A stretch of DNA of 64,000 nucleotides from CF-167 sp963695195 (lineage in GTDB: Bacteria > Chloroflexota > Limnocylindria > QHBO01): the NCBI GenBank assembly GCA_963695195.1, contig CAVOGE010000004.1:1-64000 (forward strand), given 5' to 3'. The notes below the pieces were generated by a model. That model saw nothing but the letters and a program-made list of their open reading frames with translations. It was not told the DNA's origin and searched no databases. The first letter of the stretch is position 1. Each line of letters opens with the position of its first letter. The translations under genes were made by a program, and so were the position numbers. Of the stretch, positions 9,142-18,724 are shown one piece after another.

Positions 9142-9144
9142 AGC

Positions 9145-10146
9145 TCAGTCGGCGAGCTCATCCTTCGGCGTGCGCGCCATCAGCTCGGCGACCGCCTCCA
9201 TCGGCGCGCGCCCACCGTGCACCACCGCGTCCACCTGTTCGGCAATCGGCAGTTCCACCTGGTACTGCGCCGCAAGCTCCAGCGCTCCACGAACGGTGAA
9301 GACGCCCTCGGCGACACCGTTGAGCTGGGCGGCTGTATCGGTCCAGGAGAGTCCGGATGCCATCAGCTCGCCGGCCCGGCGGTTCCGGGAGAGCGGACTC
9401 ATGCAGGTGGCGATCAGGTCGCCGACGCCGGCGAGCCCGGCGAAGGTCATCGGGTTCGCGCCGGCAGCCACGCCCAGCCGGGTCATCTCGGCGAGGCCCC
9501 TGGTGATGATCCCCGCCTTGGCCGAGTCGCCGAGCCGCAGACCGTCAACGAAGCCGGCTGCCAGCGCGACCACGTTCTTCAGCGCGCCGCACAACTCAAC
9601 CCCGACCAGGTCGGGGTTGGTGTAGACGCGGAACCGATCGCTCGCAAGGACGGCCGCCAGCTCTGCGGCGAGATCGGCATCGTCGGAGGCAACCACCGAT
9701 CCGGCCGGCAGGCCGGCCGCGATCTCGCGCGCCAGGTTCGGGCCTGAGAGCGCCGCCACGCGTCGTCCGGGCAGCTCGGCGGCGATCACCTGGCTCATCC
9801 GCTGGTAGGTCCGCTCCTCGATCCCCTTGACGAGGCTCAGGACAGGGGCACCCTGGTACAGGGTCGGCGCCAGGAGTCGCAGCGCCCCACGCAGGTGCGC
9901 GGACGGGACCGCAACGAGGAAGAATCGGTGCGGTTCGGCCAGGTAGGCGTCATCGGTGACCACGCGCAGGTTCGGCGGGAAGGTGACGCCTGGCAGGTAC
10001 CGATCGTTCCGGCGGGAGGCCGCCAGCTCGGCGTTGGCCGCCGCGGAGTGCGCCCACAGGGTGACCGGTCGCTCCGCCGCCGCCAGATGCACGGCGAGCG
10101 TGGTACCCCAGGCGCCGGCCCCTATGACCCCGACCTGGTCGGTCAT
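9145..10146 (-). CDS. gpsA: Glycerol-3-phosphate dehydrogenase [NAD(P)+]
   Basis: GpsA reduces dihydroxyacetone phosphate to sn-glycerol-3-phosphate, the phospholipid backbone. The 333-residue protein begins MTDQVGVIGAGAWGTTLAVH with the dinucleotide loop GAGAWG. It contains SGPNLAREIAAGLP, the active-site region ELCGALKNVVALAAG (conserved Lys) and the C-terminal AGVGDLIATCMSPLSRNRR. It is the last gene of the der-arsA string on this strand, following the 87-residue protein by 8 bp. The plsC gene for later steps of the same pathway lies 4 kb upstream in the same direction. Confidence 0.96.
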   Translation of the reverse strand: MTDQVGVIGAGAWGTTLAVHLAAAERPVTLWAHSAAANAELAASRRNDRYLPGVTFPPNLRVVTDDAYLAEPHRFFLVAVPSAHLRGALRLLAPTLYQGAPVLSLVKGIEERTYQRMSQVIAAELPGRRVAALSGPNLAREIAAGLPAGSVVASDDADLAAELAAVLASDRFRVYTNPDLVGVELCGALKNVVALAAGFVDGLRLGDSAKAGIITRGLAEMTRLGVAAGANPMTFAGLAGVGDLIATCMSPLSRNRRAGELMASGLSWTDTAAQLNGVAEGVFTVRGALELAAQYQVELPIAEQVDAVVHGGRAPMEAVAELMARTPKDELAD

Positions 10147-10154
10147 GAACGGGG

Positions 10155-10418
10155 CTACTCGACTTCGATGGATTGACGCTCTGCCGCTTCGGCCGTCGGC
10201 TCGTCGCCCATCTTGGCGATCCAGTGGTCCAGGTAACTGCGGGCCGCGAGCAGCTGCTCTCGACCGGCCGCCTTCATGTGACGGCGCGTCTCCTCGGGCA
10301 GGACGTTGTGCATCACAGCCCAGAAGGCGGTCTCCATGCTCAGCCGGCTGTCGCTGCGTCGCGTGCCGCGCTCCAGCGCTTCGATCCGTGCCTCGAAGTC
10401 AGTTGTCTTGTCTTCCAC
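10155..10418 (-). CDS. Small hypothetical helical protein next to ArsA
   Basis: This 87-residue, highly charged protein (MEDKTTDFEARIEALERGTR) is predicted to be largely helical, with a short heptad-like N-terminus and a central segment ETAFWAVMHNVLPEETRRHM. It overlaps the 3' end of the ArsA-like gene by 20 bp, so translation is likely coupled. It has no signal peptide or membrane segment. I do not recognise a family. The overlap suggests a partner or regulator of the ATPase, which is inference. Confidence 0.7.
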   Translation of the reverse strand: MEDKTTDFEARIEALERGTRRSDSRLSMETAFWAVMHNVLPEETRRHMKAAGREQLLAARSYLDHWIAKMGDEPTAEAAERQSIEVE

Positions 10419-11676
10419 GTGCCTTTCCTCCTATGGTCGGGGGCGGAGCCGCGAATCGGATCCGGAGAACATGGTCATCGAACTTGGCGCCCAACGTGGG
10501 AGCGCCGATCAGGGCCCGCGGCAGCACCAGGTTGCGCCGCCACGTGCCGACCTCGATCGACAGCTCGTCGGCGTGTCGGGTCAGTGAGATCTCCTCTTTC
10601 ATGGCGAACGGCAGTTCAACCGACAGGATGAACTCCTCCCCTTCCCGCGCCACCGAGTAGGGGCGCCCGCGATAGAAGTGTACCGTCGGGTCGGTCTCCC
10701 CATACAGGGCCGCGCCGAGCTCGGTGAGCATCGGTATGCCGACCACCTCGCGGTCAAAGAACGGCGCCTGCAGCACCGGGATGGGCGCGAATGACGCCTC
10801 AACCAGCGGTCCGTAGCGCTGCTGCGCCTCAAACCATCCGCGGAAGAAGGGTCCGACCTCATCGGGCAGGATGCGGTTGGCGACGACCAGATCGGTCGGA
10901 TATCCGTACAGGTGGAAGTAGGTGAACGAGCGCTCGGCCTCTTTGATCACGACGTGCTCCAGGGTGAGCACGACACGGATCGAGGTGCTGTCGGGGTCGG
11001 TCAACAGGTCGTGCAGGTGCTCGAGCTTGCGAAACAGTTCCTCGCCGGCGTTGAACACGTCGTCACCGGGCATCGGCATCCCGACCACGCGCTGGATGAT
11101 CGGACCGGTCAGCCTGCTGATCCGTCGCCCGATCGGTTCGATCTTCTCCATCCACCACTTGCCTGCCTCGGGGAGGGAGAGGAGTCGCAGCGTCTCGCCG
11201 GTCGGCGCCGCGTCAACCACGATCACGTCGTAGTCGCCGGAGTCGTGATGCTCGGCGATCCATAACAGGCTGCCGATCTCGTCCATGCCGGGCAGGACCG
11301 TCATCTCCTCGGCGAGCACCTCGTCCAGGCCGCGCCAGCGCAGCAGGCTGCTGGCGTACTGCTGGATGCGGCCCCAATAGCGCGCCACGTTGAAGAACGC
11401 ATCCGACTCCTGGCCGAAGAGGTTGGGAGCGATCCGGATCGGCTCAGGCCCGAGCTCGATCCCGAGGGCATCACCCAGGCTGTGCGCGATATCGGTCGAG
11501 AGCACGATGGTTCGATAGCCGCGCCGTGCGCAGGCGAGTGCGGTGGCCGCCGCGACGCTCGTCTTGCCGACCCCACCCTTGCCGGTGTACACGAGGATGC
11601 GCGGCGATCGGTTGCCGTTCCCGCTCAGCCCCGTCACGCCGCTGACGATAGCAGCCCGCGGTGGCTCCGGTGCCAA
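10399..11676 (-). CDS. ArsA/GET3-family ATPase with Hsp20-like C-terminal domain
   Basis: A deviant Walker A motif GKGGVGKTS (about 32-40) and VVDAAPTGETLRLLSLPE place this 425-residue protein in the ArsA/Get3 group of SIMIBI ATPases. About 80 C-terminal residues (REGEEFILSVELPFAMKEEI onward, to DDHVLRIRF) form a beta-rich segment matching the alpha-crystallin-like domain attached to many bacterial ArsA homologues. No arsenic genes lie nearby, so arsenite export is not implied; a client-protein role like Get3 is an alternative. The annotated ATG lies about 30 residues before the P-loop, and a later start is possible. It follows der by 7 bp, in the same operon. Confidence 0.85.
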   Translation of the reverse strand: MAPEPPRAAIVSGVTGLSGNGNRSPRILVYTGKGGVGKTSVAAATALACARRGYRTIVLSTDIAHSLGDALGIELGPEPIRIAPNLFGQESDAFFNVARYWGRIQQYASSLLRWRGLDEVLAEEMTVLPGMDEIGSLLWIAEHHDSGDYDVIVVDAAPTGETLRLLSLPEAGKWWMEKIEPIGRRISRLTGPIIQRVVGMPMPGDDVFNAGEELFRKLEHLHDLLTDPDSTSIRVVLTLEHVVIKEAERSFTYFHLYGYPTDLVVANRILPDEVGPFFRGWFEAQQRYGPLVEASFAPIPVLQAPFFDREVVGIPMLTELGAALYGETDPTVHFYRGRPYSVAREGEEFILSVELPFAMKEEISLTRHADELSIEVGTWRRNLVLPRALIGAPTLGAKFDDHVLRIRFAAPPPTIGGKARGRQDN

Positions 11677-11683
11677 CCTCCGG

Positions 11684-13156
<1,473 letters not shown>

Positions 13157-13171
13157 GCCCCGAGTGTACCC
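13157..13171 (-). promoter_or_regulatory. Leaderless promoter of der
   Basis: GGGTACACT (13171-13163) is followed by 6 nt and the der ATG, so transcription would begin at or next to the A of the start codon. No Shine-Dalgarno is present. The same nine bases and spacing occur before hisS. Confidence 0.5.
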
Positions 13172-13219
13172 GCCAATCGGGATCGTGCCCCCGGCGGCTG
13201 CCTGCGGAACCCCCGTGCG

Positions 13220-13280
13220 CGTGTCAGGGGCATTCGTGCAGCACAGTTGCACGAACGCACTGCTGCATGATTCGCTCTGA
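13220..13280. repeat. 61-bp imperfect palindrome, copy A
   Basis: The element is bounded by TGTCAG and CTGACA and contains TTCGTGCA and TGCACGAA boxes. Its arms of about 22 nt are partly complementary. Its reverse complement aligns without gaps to 45945-46005, with 48 of 61 positions identical. It lies 32 bp after the ispH stop and 64 bp before the der start. Confidence 0.8.
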
Positions 13281-13312
13281 CAGCGGAGCGGCGCGGTCAG
13301 CGCACCGCACAA

Positions 13313-14185
13313 CTACCCCGTGAGGGCGTAGATCCGGTCGCGGACCGCTTCGAGGTCAAACTCCGGCGTCGAGGTGCCGCCGGTGATCCCGATGCGAGCC
13401 TTCCCCGTGAGCCAGGCGGCGTGATCGGTCTCCAGTTCATCGGCGTCGGCGATGTGAATCGTCTCGGCGCAGACCTCGGCGCACTTGACCGCCAGCTCCT
13501 TGGTATTCGAGCTGTTCTTGCCGCCCACCACGATCATGGCGTCCACCCCTGAAGCCAGCACCACCGAGTCGGACTGGCGGGTCAACGTCACCGGACAGAC
13601 CGTGTTCACCACGCGCAGATCGTGGCAGCGGCGCAGGCAGAAGGCGGCGAACTCCTCGAGCTTGAAGGGCAGGATGGTGGACTGGCTCAGGACGCCGATC
13701 TTCTTGGTGTGCGGGACACGCTCCCAGGTGGATCGGTCCATGTCGTCCACCACCACGTGGTTGTCGCCTGCATACGAGCGCACGCCCTTGACCTCGGGGT
13801 GGTCCTCGTGGCCGATGATGCAGACGGTGTAGCCCGCCGCGTCGAGCTCACGCGCCGCCTTCTGCGACTGGAGGACCCAGGTACAGGTGGCGTCGATGAC
13901 CTCAAGGTCGGACTTGCCGCGCACGCGTTCGAGGTCGTCGGCGGGGACGCCGTGCGCCCGAATGACCAGCGTCCCTCCCTCGACCTGGTCCGCCAGGTCG
14001 GCAGTCTTGATGCCGCGGTCGGAAAGATCGGCCTTGATCCCGGGGTTGTGGACCAGCTGGCCGAGGGTGGTGACCTCTTTCCCCTCGTCGCGGGCGTGCT
14101 TGGCCTTGTCGATCGCCAGGCGTACGCCATAGCAGAAGCCGGCGCGCTCGGCGATGCGGACCTCGGGTCGGGTAGCGGCGCTCAT
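13313..14185 (-). CDS. ispH: 4-hydroxy-3-methylbut-2-enyl diphosphate reductase
   Basis: IspH is the last enzyme of the MEP isoprenoid pathway, an iron-sulfur enzyme converting HMBPP to IPP and DMAPP. The 290-residue protein has the three cluster cysteines in GFCYGVRLAI (Cys18), DATCTWV and NTVCPVTLTRQ, plus IGHEDHPEVKGV and the GGKNSSNTKELA signature. It starts at ATG 14185, overlapping the plsC stop by 4 nt. Dxs, the first enzyme of the pathway, is encoded 11 kb upstream in the same direction. Confidence 0.97.
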   Translation of the reverse strand: MSAATRPEVRIAERAGFCYGVRLAIDKAKHARDEGKEVTTLGQLVHNPGIKADLSDRGIKTADLADQVEGGTLVIRAHGVPADDLERVRGKSDLEVIDATCTWVLQSQKAARELDAAGYTVCIIGHEDHPEVKGVRSYAGDNHVVVDDMDRSTWERVPHTKKIGVLSQSTILPFKLEEFAAFCLRRCHDLRVVNTVCPVTLTRQSDSVVLASGVDAMIVVGGKNSSNTKELAVKCAEVCAETIHIADADELETDHAAWLTGKARIGITGGTSTPEFDLEAVRDRIYALTG

Positions 14186-14856
14186 CCCCCCGATTCTATC
14201 GGGCCTGTCCCGTACCGACCCCGGTGCCCCTCGGGAAGGAGCTTCGCGATCTCGCGCATGATCCGTTCGGTGCCGGCCTCAAGGCGCTCGCGGTCGAGCT
14301 TGCCGTCCGGCTGGTGCACGAGGTGGAAGACAGGACCGATCCGGATCGTGACCGCGGTCCGATGCGGGAAACGGCTGCGTCCCGGAAAGATGCGACCGGT
14401 GCCGCTGATCCCCACCGGGAGGAGCGGCACGCCGGCCCGCGTGGCGATGAGTGCCGCGCCGAGCTTCCCCTCGCCCAGAACGCAGACCGGCGACCGCGTG
14501 CCCTCCGGAAAGATGGCGATCGGTCGTCCCTCGGCGAGGTGTGTGAGCGCCTGCCGCTGCGCTGCCCGGTCGCTCTCCCCGCGCCGCACGAAGAAGACTC
14601 CCGCCGACCGACCCAGCCAGCCGACGAGCGGCCAATGACGGATCTCCTCCTTGGCCATGAAGTGGATCACCCGGCCGGTTGAGTGGCCGACCGCCGCGCC
14701 GATGAACGGCGGATCGAGGTTCGAGCAGTGATTCGCCACCAGCAGGTACGGGCCGCTGCGGGGCACATGCGCGAGGCCGTGGACCTTCCCGCCACCGAGG
14801 ATCCACTTCAGCCAGTTCGTCAGGATCGACCCCGGGTGGAAGAACCAGGTGCTCAC
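14182..14856 (-). CDS. plsC: 1-acyl-sn-glycerol-3-phosphate acyltransferase
   Basis: PlsC acylates lysophosphatidic acid at the membrane. From GTG 14856 the protein has 224 residues with the HX4D motif in VANHCSNLDPPF and the FPEGTRSP motif. The N-terminal region (STWFFHPGSILTNWLKWILG) can lie along the membrane. The GTG start overlaps the RluB-Cmk stop as GTGA, which supports it over the more upstream frame. It sits in the conserved scpAB-rluB-cmk-plsC-ispH-der string. Confidence 0.92.
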   Translation of the reverse strand: MSTWFFHPGSILTNWLKWILGGGKVHGLAHVPRSGPYLLVANHCSNLDPPFIGAAVGHSTGRVIHFMAKEEIRHWPLVGWLGRSAGVFFVRRGESDRAAQRQALTHLAEGRPIAIFPEGTRSPVCVLGEGKLGAALIATRAGVPLLPVGISGTGRIFPGRSRFPHRTAVTIRIGPVFHLVHQPDGKLDRERLEAGTERIMREIAKLLPEGHRGRYGTGPIESGG

Positions 14857-16292
14857 GGGCGTGCCGGGATATGCGCCACGATCGCCTCCACGCACGCCTG
14901 CACGTCAAGCTCGCCCGCGTCGAGCACCAGCGCACCGACCGCCTTGCGCAGCGGCGCGACGTCCCGCTCGGTGTCGGCCGCATCGCGCTCACGCAGCTCG
15001 GCGAGGTAGCGATCGCGGCGGTCAGGGCGGCCCATCTCCGCCGCCCGTCGATCGGCCCGCACCGAAGCCGCCGCGGTCAGGAAGACCTTCAACGTGGCGT
15101 CGGGCAGCACCACCGTGCCGATGTCCCGGCCAACCATCACCGTATCGCCGCGACGTGCCGCGACGCGCTGCACGTCCAGCATGGCGGCACGAACCTCGGC
15201 GTGGCGACTCACCGAGGAGACGCCGCGGTCAACCCGAGGGGTGCGTGCCTCGCGTGTCACGTCGCGCCCATCGAGCAGCACCGTCTCGCGCCGCTCGGCC
15301 TGCTCGCGCCGCGGCCGGCGCACGGTGATCTTCACTTCGCGTGCCAGGGCGGCCAGCCCGTGTCCATCGTCCGCGCCGATCCCCCGCTCGAGCGCCGCCA
15401 GGGTCAGGGCGCGGTACATCAGCCCGGTGTCCACGAATGTGGCGCCGATGCGCTGCGCCAGCGCGTGGCCCACGGTGCTCTTGCCCGACCCCGACGGCCC
15501 GTCGATCGCAATGTTGAGGGGTGCCCGACGCCCTGGCGTGGCGACGCGCGGTCTCGCGCCGGCGAGTGCCTGTACCTCACGCTCGGCCAGGGGCCGCCAC
15601 TCTCCGACGCGCAGACCATTGACCGTGAGCGGCCCAAGCCGGGTTCGCACCAACCGGCGCACCTGGTGCCCGACCACGGCGAACAGGCGGCGAACCTCGC
15701 GACGGCGTCCCTCGCCGATCCGGACCCGAAGCCAGCCGCCGCGTTCGTCTGGGTCGCGGTCGACCTCGTCTGGCGGTGCGAGAATCTCGACCGCCAGCAG
15801 TCGCGCCGGTCCGTCATCGAGCTCGACCCCTTCAAGCAGGGCCCGCATGGCGCGCTCGCTCGGCTCCGAATCGATCAGCACGGCGTACTCGCGTTCCACT
15901 CCGTACCGCGGATGGAGGACACGGTTCGCCCACGCCCCGTCGTTCGTCAGCAGCATCAGCCCCTCGGAGTCCACGTCGAGCCGACCCGCCGGCCAGAGCC
16001 GCGAGCCAGGCGACCGGCCGAGCAGCTCCACCACCGACGGACGTCCGCGCTCGCCATGCGCCGATGACAGGTAGCCGGGGGGCTTGTGCACCGCGAAGTG
16101 CGCGGGCGCCGATGGGCCGGCGAGAGGAGCCCCGTCCACGGCGATGATGTCCACGACCTCGTCCGCGCTCTCCCCAAGCTGTGCCGTTCGTCCATTGACG
16201 GTGACGCGACCCGCCGCGATCAGCGCCTCGGAGGCGCGACGCGACGCGACCCCGGCGCGCGCCAGGATCTTCTGCAGCCGCTCAGCCGTCAT
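14853..16292 (-). CDS. rluB-cmk: Fusion of 23S rRNA pseudouridine synthase (RluB-type) and cytidylate kinase
   Basis: A single open frame of 479 residues from ATG 16292 joins two enzymes. Residues 1-48 form an S4 RNA-binding domain (LQKILARAGVASRRASEALI). Residues about 60-235 form an RsuA/RluB-type synthase with catalytic Asp106 in GRLDVDSEGLMLLTNDG. Residues about 258-479 form CMP kinase with P-loop GPSGSGKS (265-272), DTGLMYRA and GRDIGTVVLPDA. The linker is only about 20 residues. The two genes are normally adjacent in this cluster, so fusion by loss of the stop between them is plausible. The frame upstream of 16292 is a shadow of scpB. It overlaps scpB by 11 bp and plsC by 4 bp. Confidence 0.93.
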   Translation of the reverse strand: MTAERLQKILARAGVASRRASEALIAAGRVTVNGRTAQLGESADEVVDIIAVDGAPLAGPSAPAHFAVHKPPGYLSSAHGERGRPSVVELLGRSPGSRLWPAGRLDVDSEGLMLLTNDGAWANRVLHPRYGVEREYAVLIDSEPSERAMRALLEGVELDDGPARLLAVEILAPPDEVDRDPDERGGWLRVRIGEGRRREVRRLFAVVGHQVRRLVRTRLGPLTVNGLRVGEWRPLAEREVQALAGARPRVATPGRRAPLNIAIDGPSGSGKSTVGHALAQRIGATFVDTGLMYRALTLAALERGIGADDGHGLAALAREVKITVRRPRREQAERRETVLLDGRDVTREARTPRVDRGVSSVSRHAEVRAAMLDVQRVAARRGDTVMVGRDIGTVVLPDATLKVFLTAAASVRADRRAAEMGRPDRRDRYLAELRERDAADTERDVAPLRKAVGALVLDAGELDVQACVEAIVAHIPARP

Positions 16293-16827
16293 CGGCGGAC
16301 CCTGGGGGAGGCGCCACGGCCGCCGGCAGGTCGTCGAGCGAGGTGAGGCCGAAGCGCTCGAGGAAGGTGAAGGTGGTGCCGTACAGGATCGGCCGCCCCG
16401 GCGTATCGCGCCGACCCACCTCGACCACCAGGCGCCGATGCATGAGCGAGCGCAGGACATAGTCGGAATCGACCCCACGTACACGATCGATGTCGGCCCG
16501 CGTGACCGGCTGCCGGTAGGCCACCACCGCGAGCGCCTCGAGCGAGGCTGGCGTGAGGCGCGCCTCCTGGCGGGCCGCGTAGGCTGCCAGTCGTGTGCCC
16601 ACTTCGGGGGCGGTGACCAGCTGCCAGGTGTCATCCATGCGCTGCACGCGGAGGCCGCGCCCATCTTCGGCCAGGGTCTCGGCAAGGTCACTCAGGGTCG
16701 CCTCGGCATGCACCCGCGGCACGCCGCCCAGCTCGGCAAGTTCAGCCGTCGTCAGGGGCCGTTCGGCAATGAACAGGAGGGCCTCGTACAGGGCGTCAAG
16801 GTCGTCGGGCTCGTGAGGGCTGCTCAT
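16282..16827 (-). CDS. scpB: Segregation and condensation protein B
   Basis: ScpB is a winged-helix dimer that binds ScpA and SMC during chromosome condensation. The 181-residue protein has the typical start (LDALYEALLFIAERPLTTAE) and the signature ARLTPASLEALAVVAYRQPV, then TRADIDRVRGVDSDYVLRSL. It starts at ATG 16827, overlapping the scpA stop by 4 nt; scpA lies immediately upstream, as usual. Its 3' end overlaps the rluB-cmk start. Confidence 0.95.
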   Translation of the reverse strand: MSSPHEPDDLDALYEALLFIAERPLTTAELAELGGVPRVHAEATLSDLAETLAEDGRGLRVQRMDDTWQLVTAPEVGTRLAAYAARQEARLTPASLEALAVVAYRQPVTRADIDRVRGVDSDYVLRSLMHRRLVVEVGRRDTPGRPILYGTTFTFLERFGLTSLDDLPAAVAPPPGSADDG

Positions 16828-17600
16828 GTGACCGTCTCGAGCAGGATCGGGCCGAAGATCTCGTGCTGCTCGACGCGGACCAGGCGACGGCGCACCAGCT
16901 CCAGGGTGGCCAGAACGGTGACGGTCGCCTCGGTCCGCGAGCGGCAGGTCGCCAGCAGCTCCTGGAGGACGATCCGGCCCGTCGCCGAGAGTGCCGCCTG
17001 CAGCGCGCCGATCTGCATGGCGATGGTGATCTCCCGCGCCATGATCTCCGGCGGTTCCGCCTCGGGATCAGGGATCGAGGCGAGCGCCGCCAGGGCGTCG
17101 GTCAACAGCCGTGCCGCGAGGACCTCCGAGGGGACCTCGGGGAGGTCAGACTCGCGCGGTTCGCGGCGAAAGACCGGGGCGGCGAGGTCGCGCTCACCGA
17201 GCGCGCGGGCGAGGTCGCGGAAGGCTCGGTACTCGAGCAGGCGCTGGCGAAGCTCCTCCTCGTCCGGCTCCTCGGACGCGTCCTCGGGCAAGGGCAACGG
17301 CTCGCCGGGAAGCATGCGGCGCGACTTGAGCAGGATCAACTGGGCCGCGACGGTGACGAACTCCGAGAGCTGGGCCGTGTCGACCGGATGCTCGGCGAGG
17401 TGCGCGACGTAGGCGTCGGCAAGGTCCGCGAGCGGGACGGTCAGGATCTCGAGTTGCCGCGACTCGATCAGGTGCAGGAGCAGAGCCAACGGGCCTGAGA
17501 AGCCAGGCAGGCTCACCTCGAAGCCGGGCTCGTCGGCAGACGCAGCCACCGCGAGGGGGATCGGCGGCGCGTCGACGATGCGGATCGGTTCGAGCTCCAT
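16824..17600 (-). CDS. scpA: Segregation and condensation protein A
   Basis: ScpA is the kleisin bridging SMC heads. From ATG 17600 it has 258 residues, with the N-terminal helix pattern FSGPLALLLHLIESRQLEIL, the segment FVTVAAQLILLKSRRMLP and a C-terminal winged helix. An upstream ATG at 17651 is in frame, but the added residues (MPQPQRRCRLPMGRARP) overlap the HD gene and look like antisense-biased coding. The acidic linker (LPEDASEEPDEEELRQRLLE) is typical. Confidence 0.93.
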   Translation of the reverse strand: MELEPIRIVDAPPIPLAVAASADEPGFEVSLPGFSGPLALLLHLIESRQLEILTVPLADLADAYVAHLAEHPVDTAQLSEFVTVAAQLILLKSRRMLPGEPLPLPEDASEEPDEEELRQRLLEYRAFRDLARALGERDLAAPVFRREPRESDLPEVPSEVLAARLLTDALAALASIPDPEAEPPEIMAREITIAMQIGALQAALSATGRIVLQELLATCRSRTEATVTVLATLELVRRRLVRVEQHEIFGPILLETVT

Positions 17601-17604
17601 CGGC

Positions 17605-18099
17605 CTAGCTCGCCCCATCGGCAGCCTGCAGCGCCGCTGCGGCTGCGGCATCCGGTTCCGAGGCGCGTCCCCGAATGAACGCCGCCGTCCGCTCGCCGCA
17701 GCCTGCCCTGAGCGCGAGGGCGGCGGATAGCTCAGCGTGGTGCAGGTAAAGGTGGAAGGGATGGCGTCGCGACGCCGGATCTGGCGACGCGAGCCGCCTG
17801 AGGAGCCCTGGCGCCAGCGTGTCGAGCAGGACCCCGGCGACCCGATGCCAGAGGCGCATCCGATTCCCCTTGGCGGCGTCGTGGAGGAGCGCAGCCGCCA
17901 GCAGCTCGGGGTCGTCGTGACCCGCTGCCGTGAGGCGGCCCATCACGTCGAGTCCGTGCCGACGATCGGCGGTGGAGAGACTCTCGAAGAGCAGCACCCC
18001 ATCGGCGGTCAGCAGGCTGCGGACCGGAGCGACCTCGTCCGGGTCGACCCGCGCGGTGAGGTGTCCGAAGAACTGGGCGACCCTATGCAACGCCGGCAC
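17605..18099 (-). CDS. HD-domain metal-dependent phosphohydrolase
   Basis: The protein has 164 residues with a compact HD domain: RRHGLDVMGRL (first His), LAAALLHDAAKG (His-Asp pair and Lys) and later RLWHRVAGVLL and HPFHLYLHHAELSAALAL. Substrate cannot be read from the sequence; nucleotides are common for the family. It overlaps the M50 protease gene by 17 bp upstream and ends just before scpA. Similar small HD proteins occur in this neighbourhood in other Chloroflexota as far as I recall, but this is unchecked. Confidence 0.82.
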   Translation of the reverse strand: MPALHRVAQFFGHLTARVDPDEVAPVRSLLTADGVLLFESLSTADRRHGLDVMGRLTAAGHDDPELLAAALLHDAAKGNRMRLWHRVAGVLLDTLAPGLLRRLASPDPASRRHPFHLYLHHAELSAALALRAGCGERTAAFIRGRASEPDAAAAAALQAADGAS

Positions 18100-18724
18100 C
18101 GATCAACGCCCCGGCGATCGAACTGGCGATTCCGAACAGCCACTGGAGCGGGCCGCCGGTCGGCCCGTAGGAGAAGACGACGAGGGCGAGCAGGATCAGG
18201 TACCCGAATTGCGCATAGCGCTGCGCGGTGAACTGCAGGCGCGGCGGAAGGAGCGGCAACATCACGTTGTAGCCGTCGAGCGGCGGGATCGGGAGCAGGT
18301 TGAAGAGCCCCAGGAGCACATTGAAGTAGACGATCGAGGCGAGCACCAGCCGGATGAAGTCCTGGTCCAGCATTCCCGCCGCATCCAGGGCGCGGAAGAC
18401 GACGGCGAAGACTGCGGCCACCGCGAAGTTCGCGATCGGTCCGGCGCCGGCCACGATGCTCATCCCGATCGGTCCAGGTCGCAACGCGTAGCCGTTCACC
18501 GGCACCGGCTTGCCCCAGCCGAACCCTGCGATCAGGAAGAAGAGCGCCCCGACCGGCTCGAGATGGCGGAGCGGGTTGAGGCTGACGCGGCCGAGCGCGC
18601 GCGGGCGGTGGTCACCGAGGGCGTCAGCAAGTGCGGCGTGACTGAACTCGTGGAAGGTGATCCCCACCACCAGGGCCACCAGGATCCCGGCAACGACGGG
18701 CAGCGACGCGTTTGAGAGGAGCAC
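18083..18724 (-). CDS. Site-2-protease-family (M50) membrane metalloprotease
   Basis: The 213-residue integral membrane protein has the zinc motif HEFSH at residues 25-29 inside the first hydrophobic segment. The second motif NLLPIPPLDGYNVM, with its aspartate, follows within a later segment. There is no PDZ domain. This is the short, PDZ-less type found between punA or scpA genes in many Gram-positive-type genomes (YwhC/FtsH-independent S2P-like). The substrate is unknown. It begins directly after punA with no gap. Confidence 0.9.
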   Translation of the reverse strand: MLLSNASLPVVAGILVALVVGITFHEFSHAALADALGDHRPRALGRVSLNPLRHLEPVGALFFLIAGFGWGKPVPVNGYALRPGPIGMSIVAGAGPIANFAVAAVFAVVFRALDAAGMLDQDFIRLVLASIVYFNVLLGLFNLLPIPPLDGYNVMLPLLPPRLQFTAQRYAQFGYLILLALVVFSYGPTGGPLQWLFGIASSIAGALIGAGVA

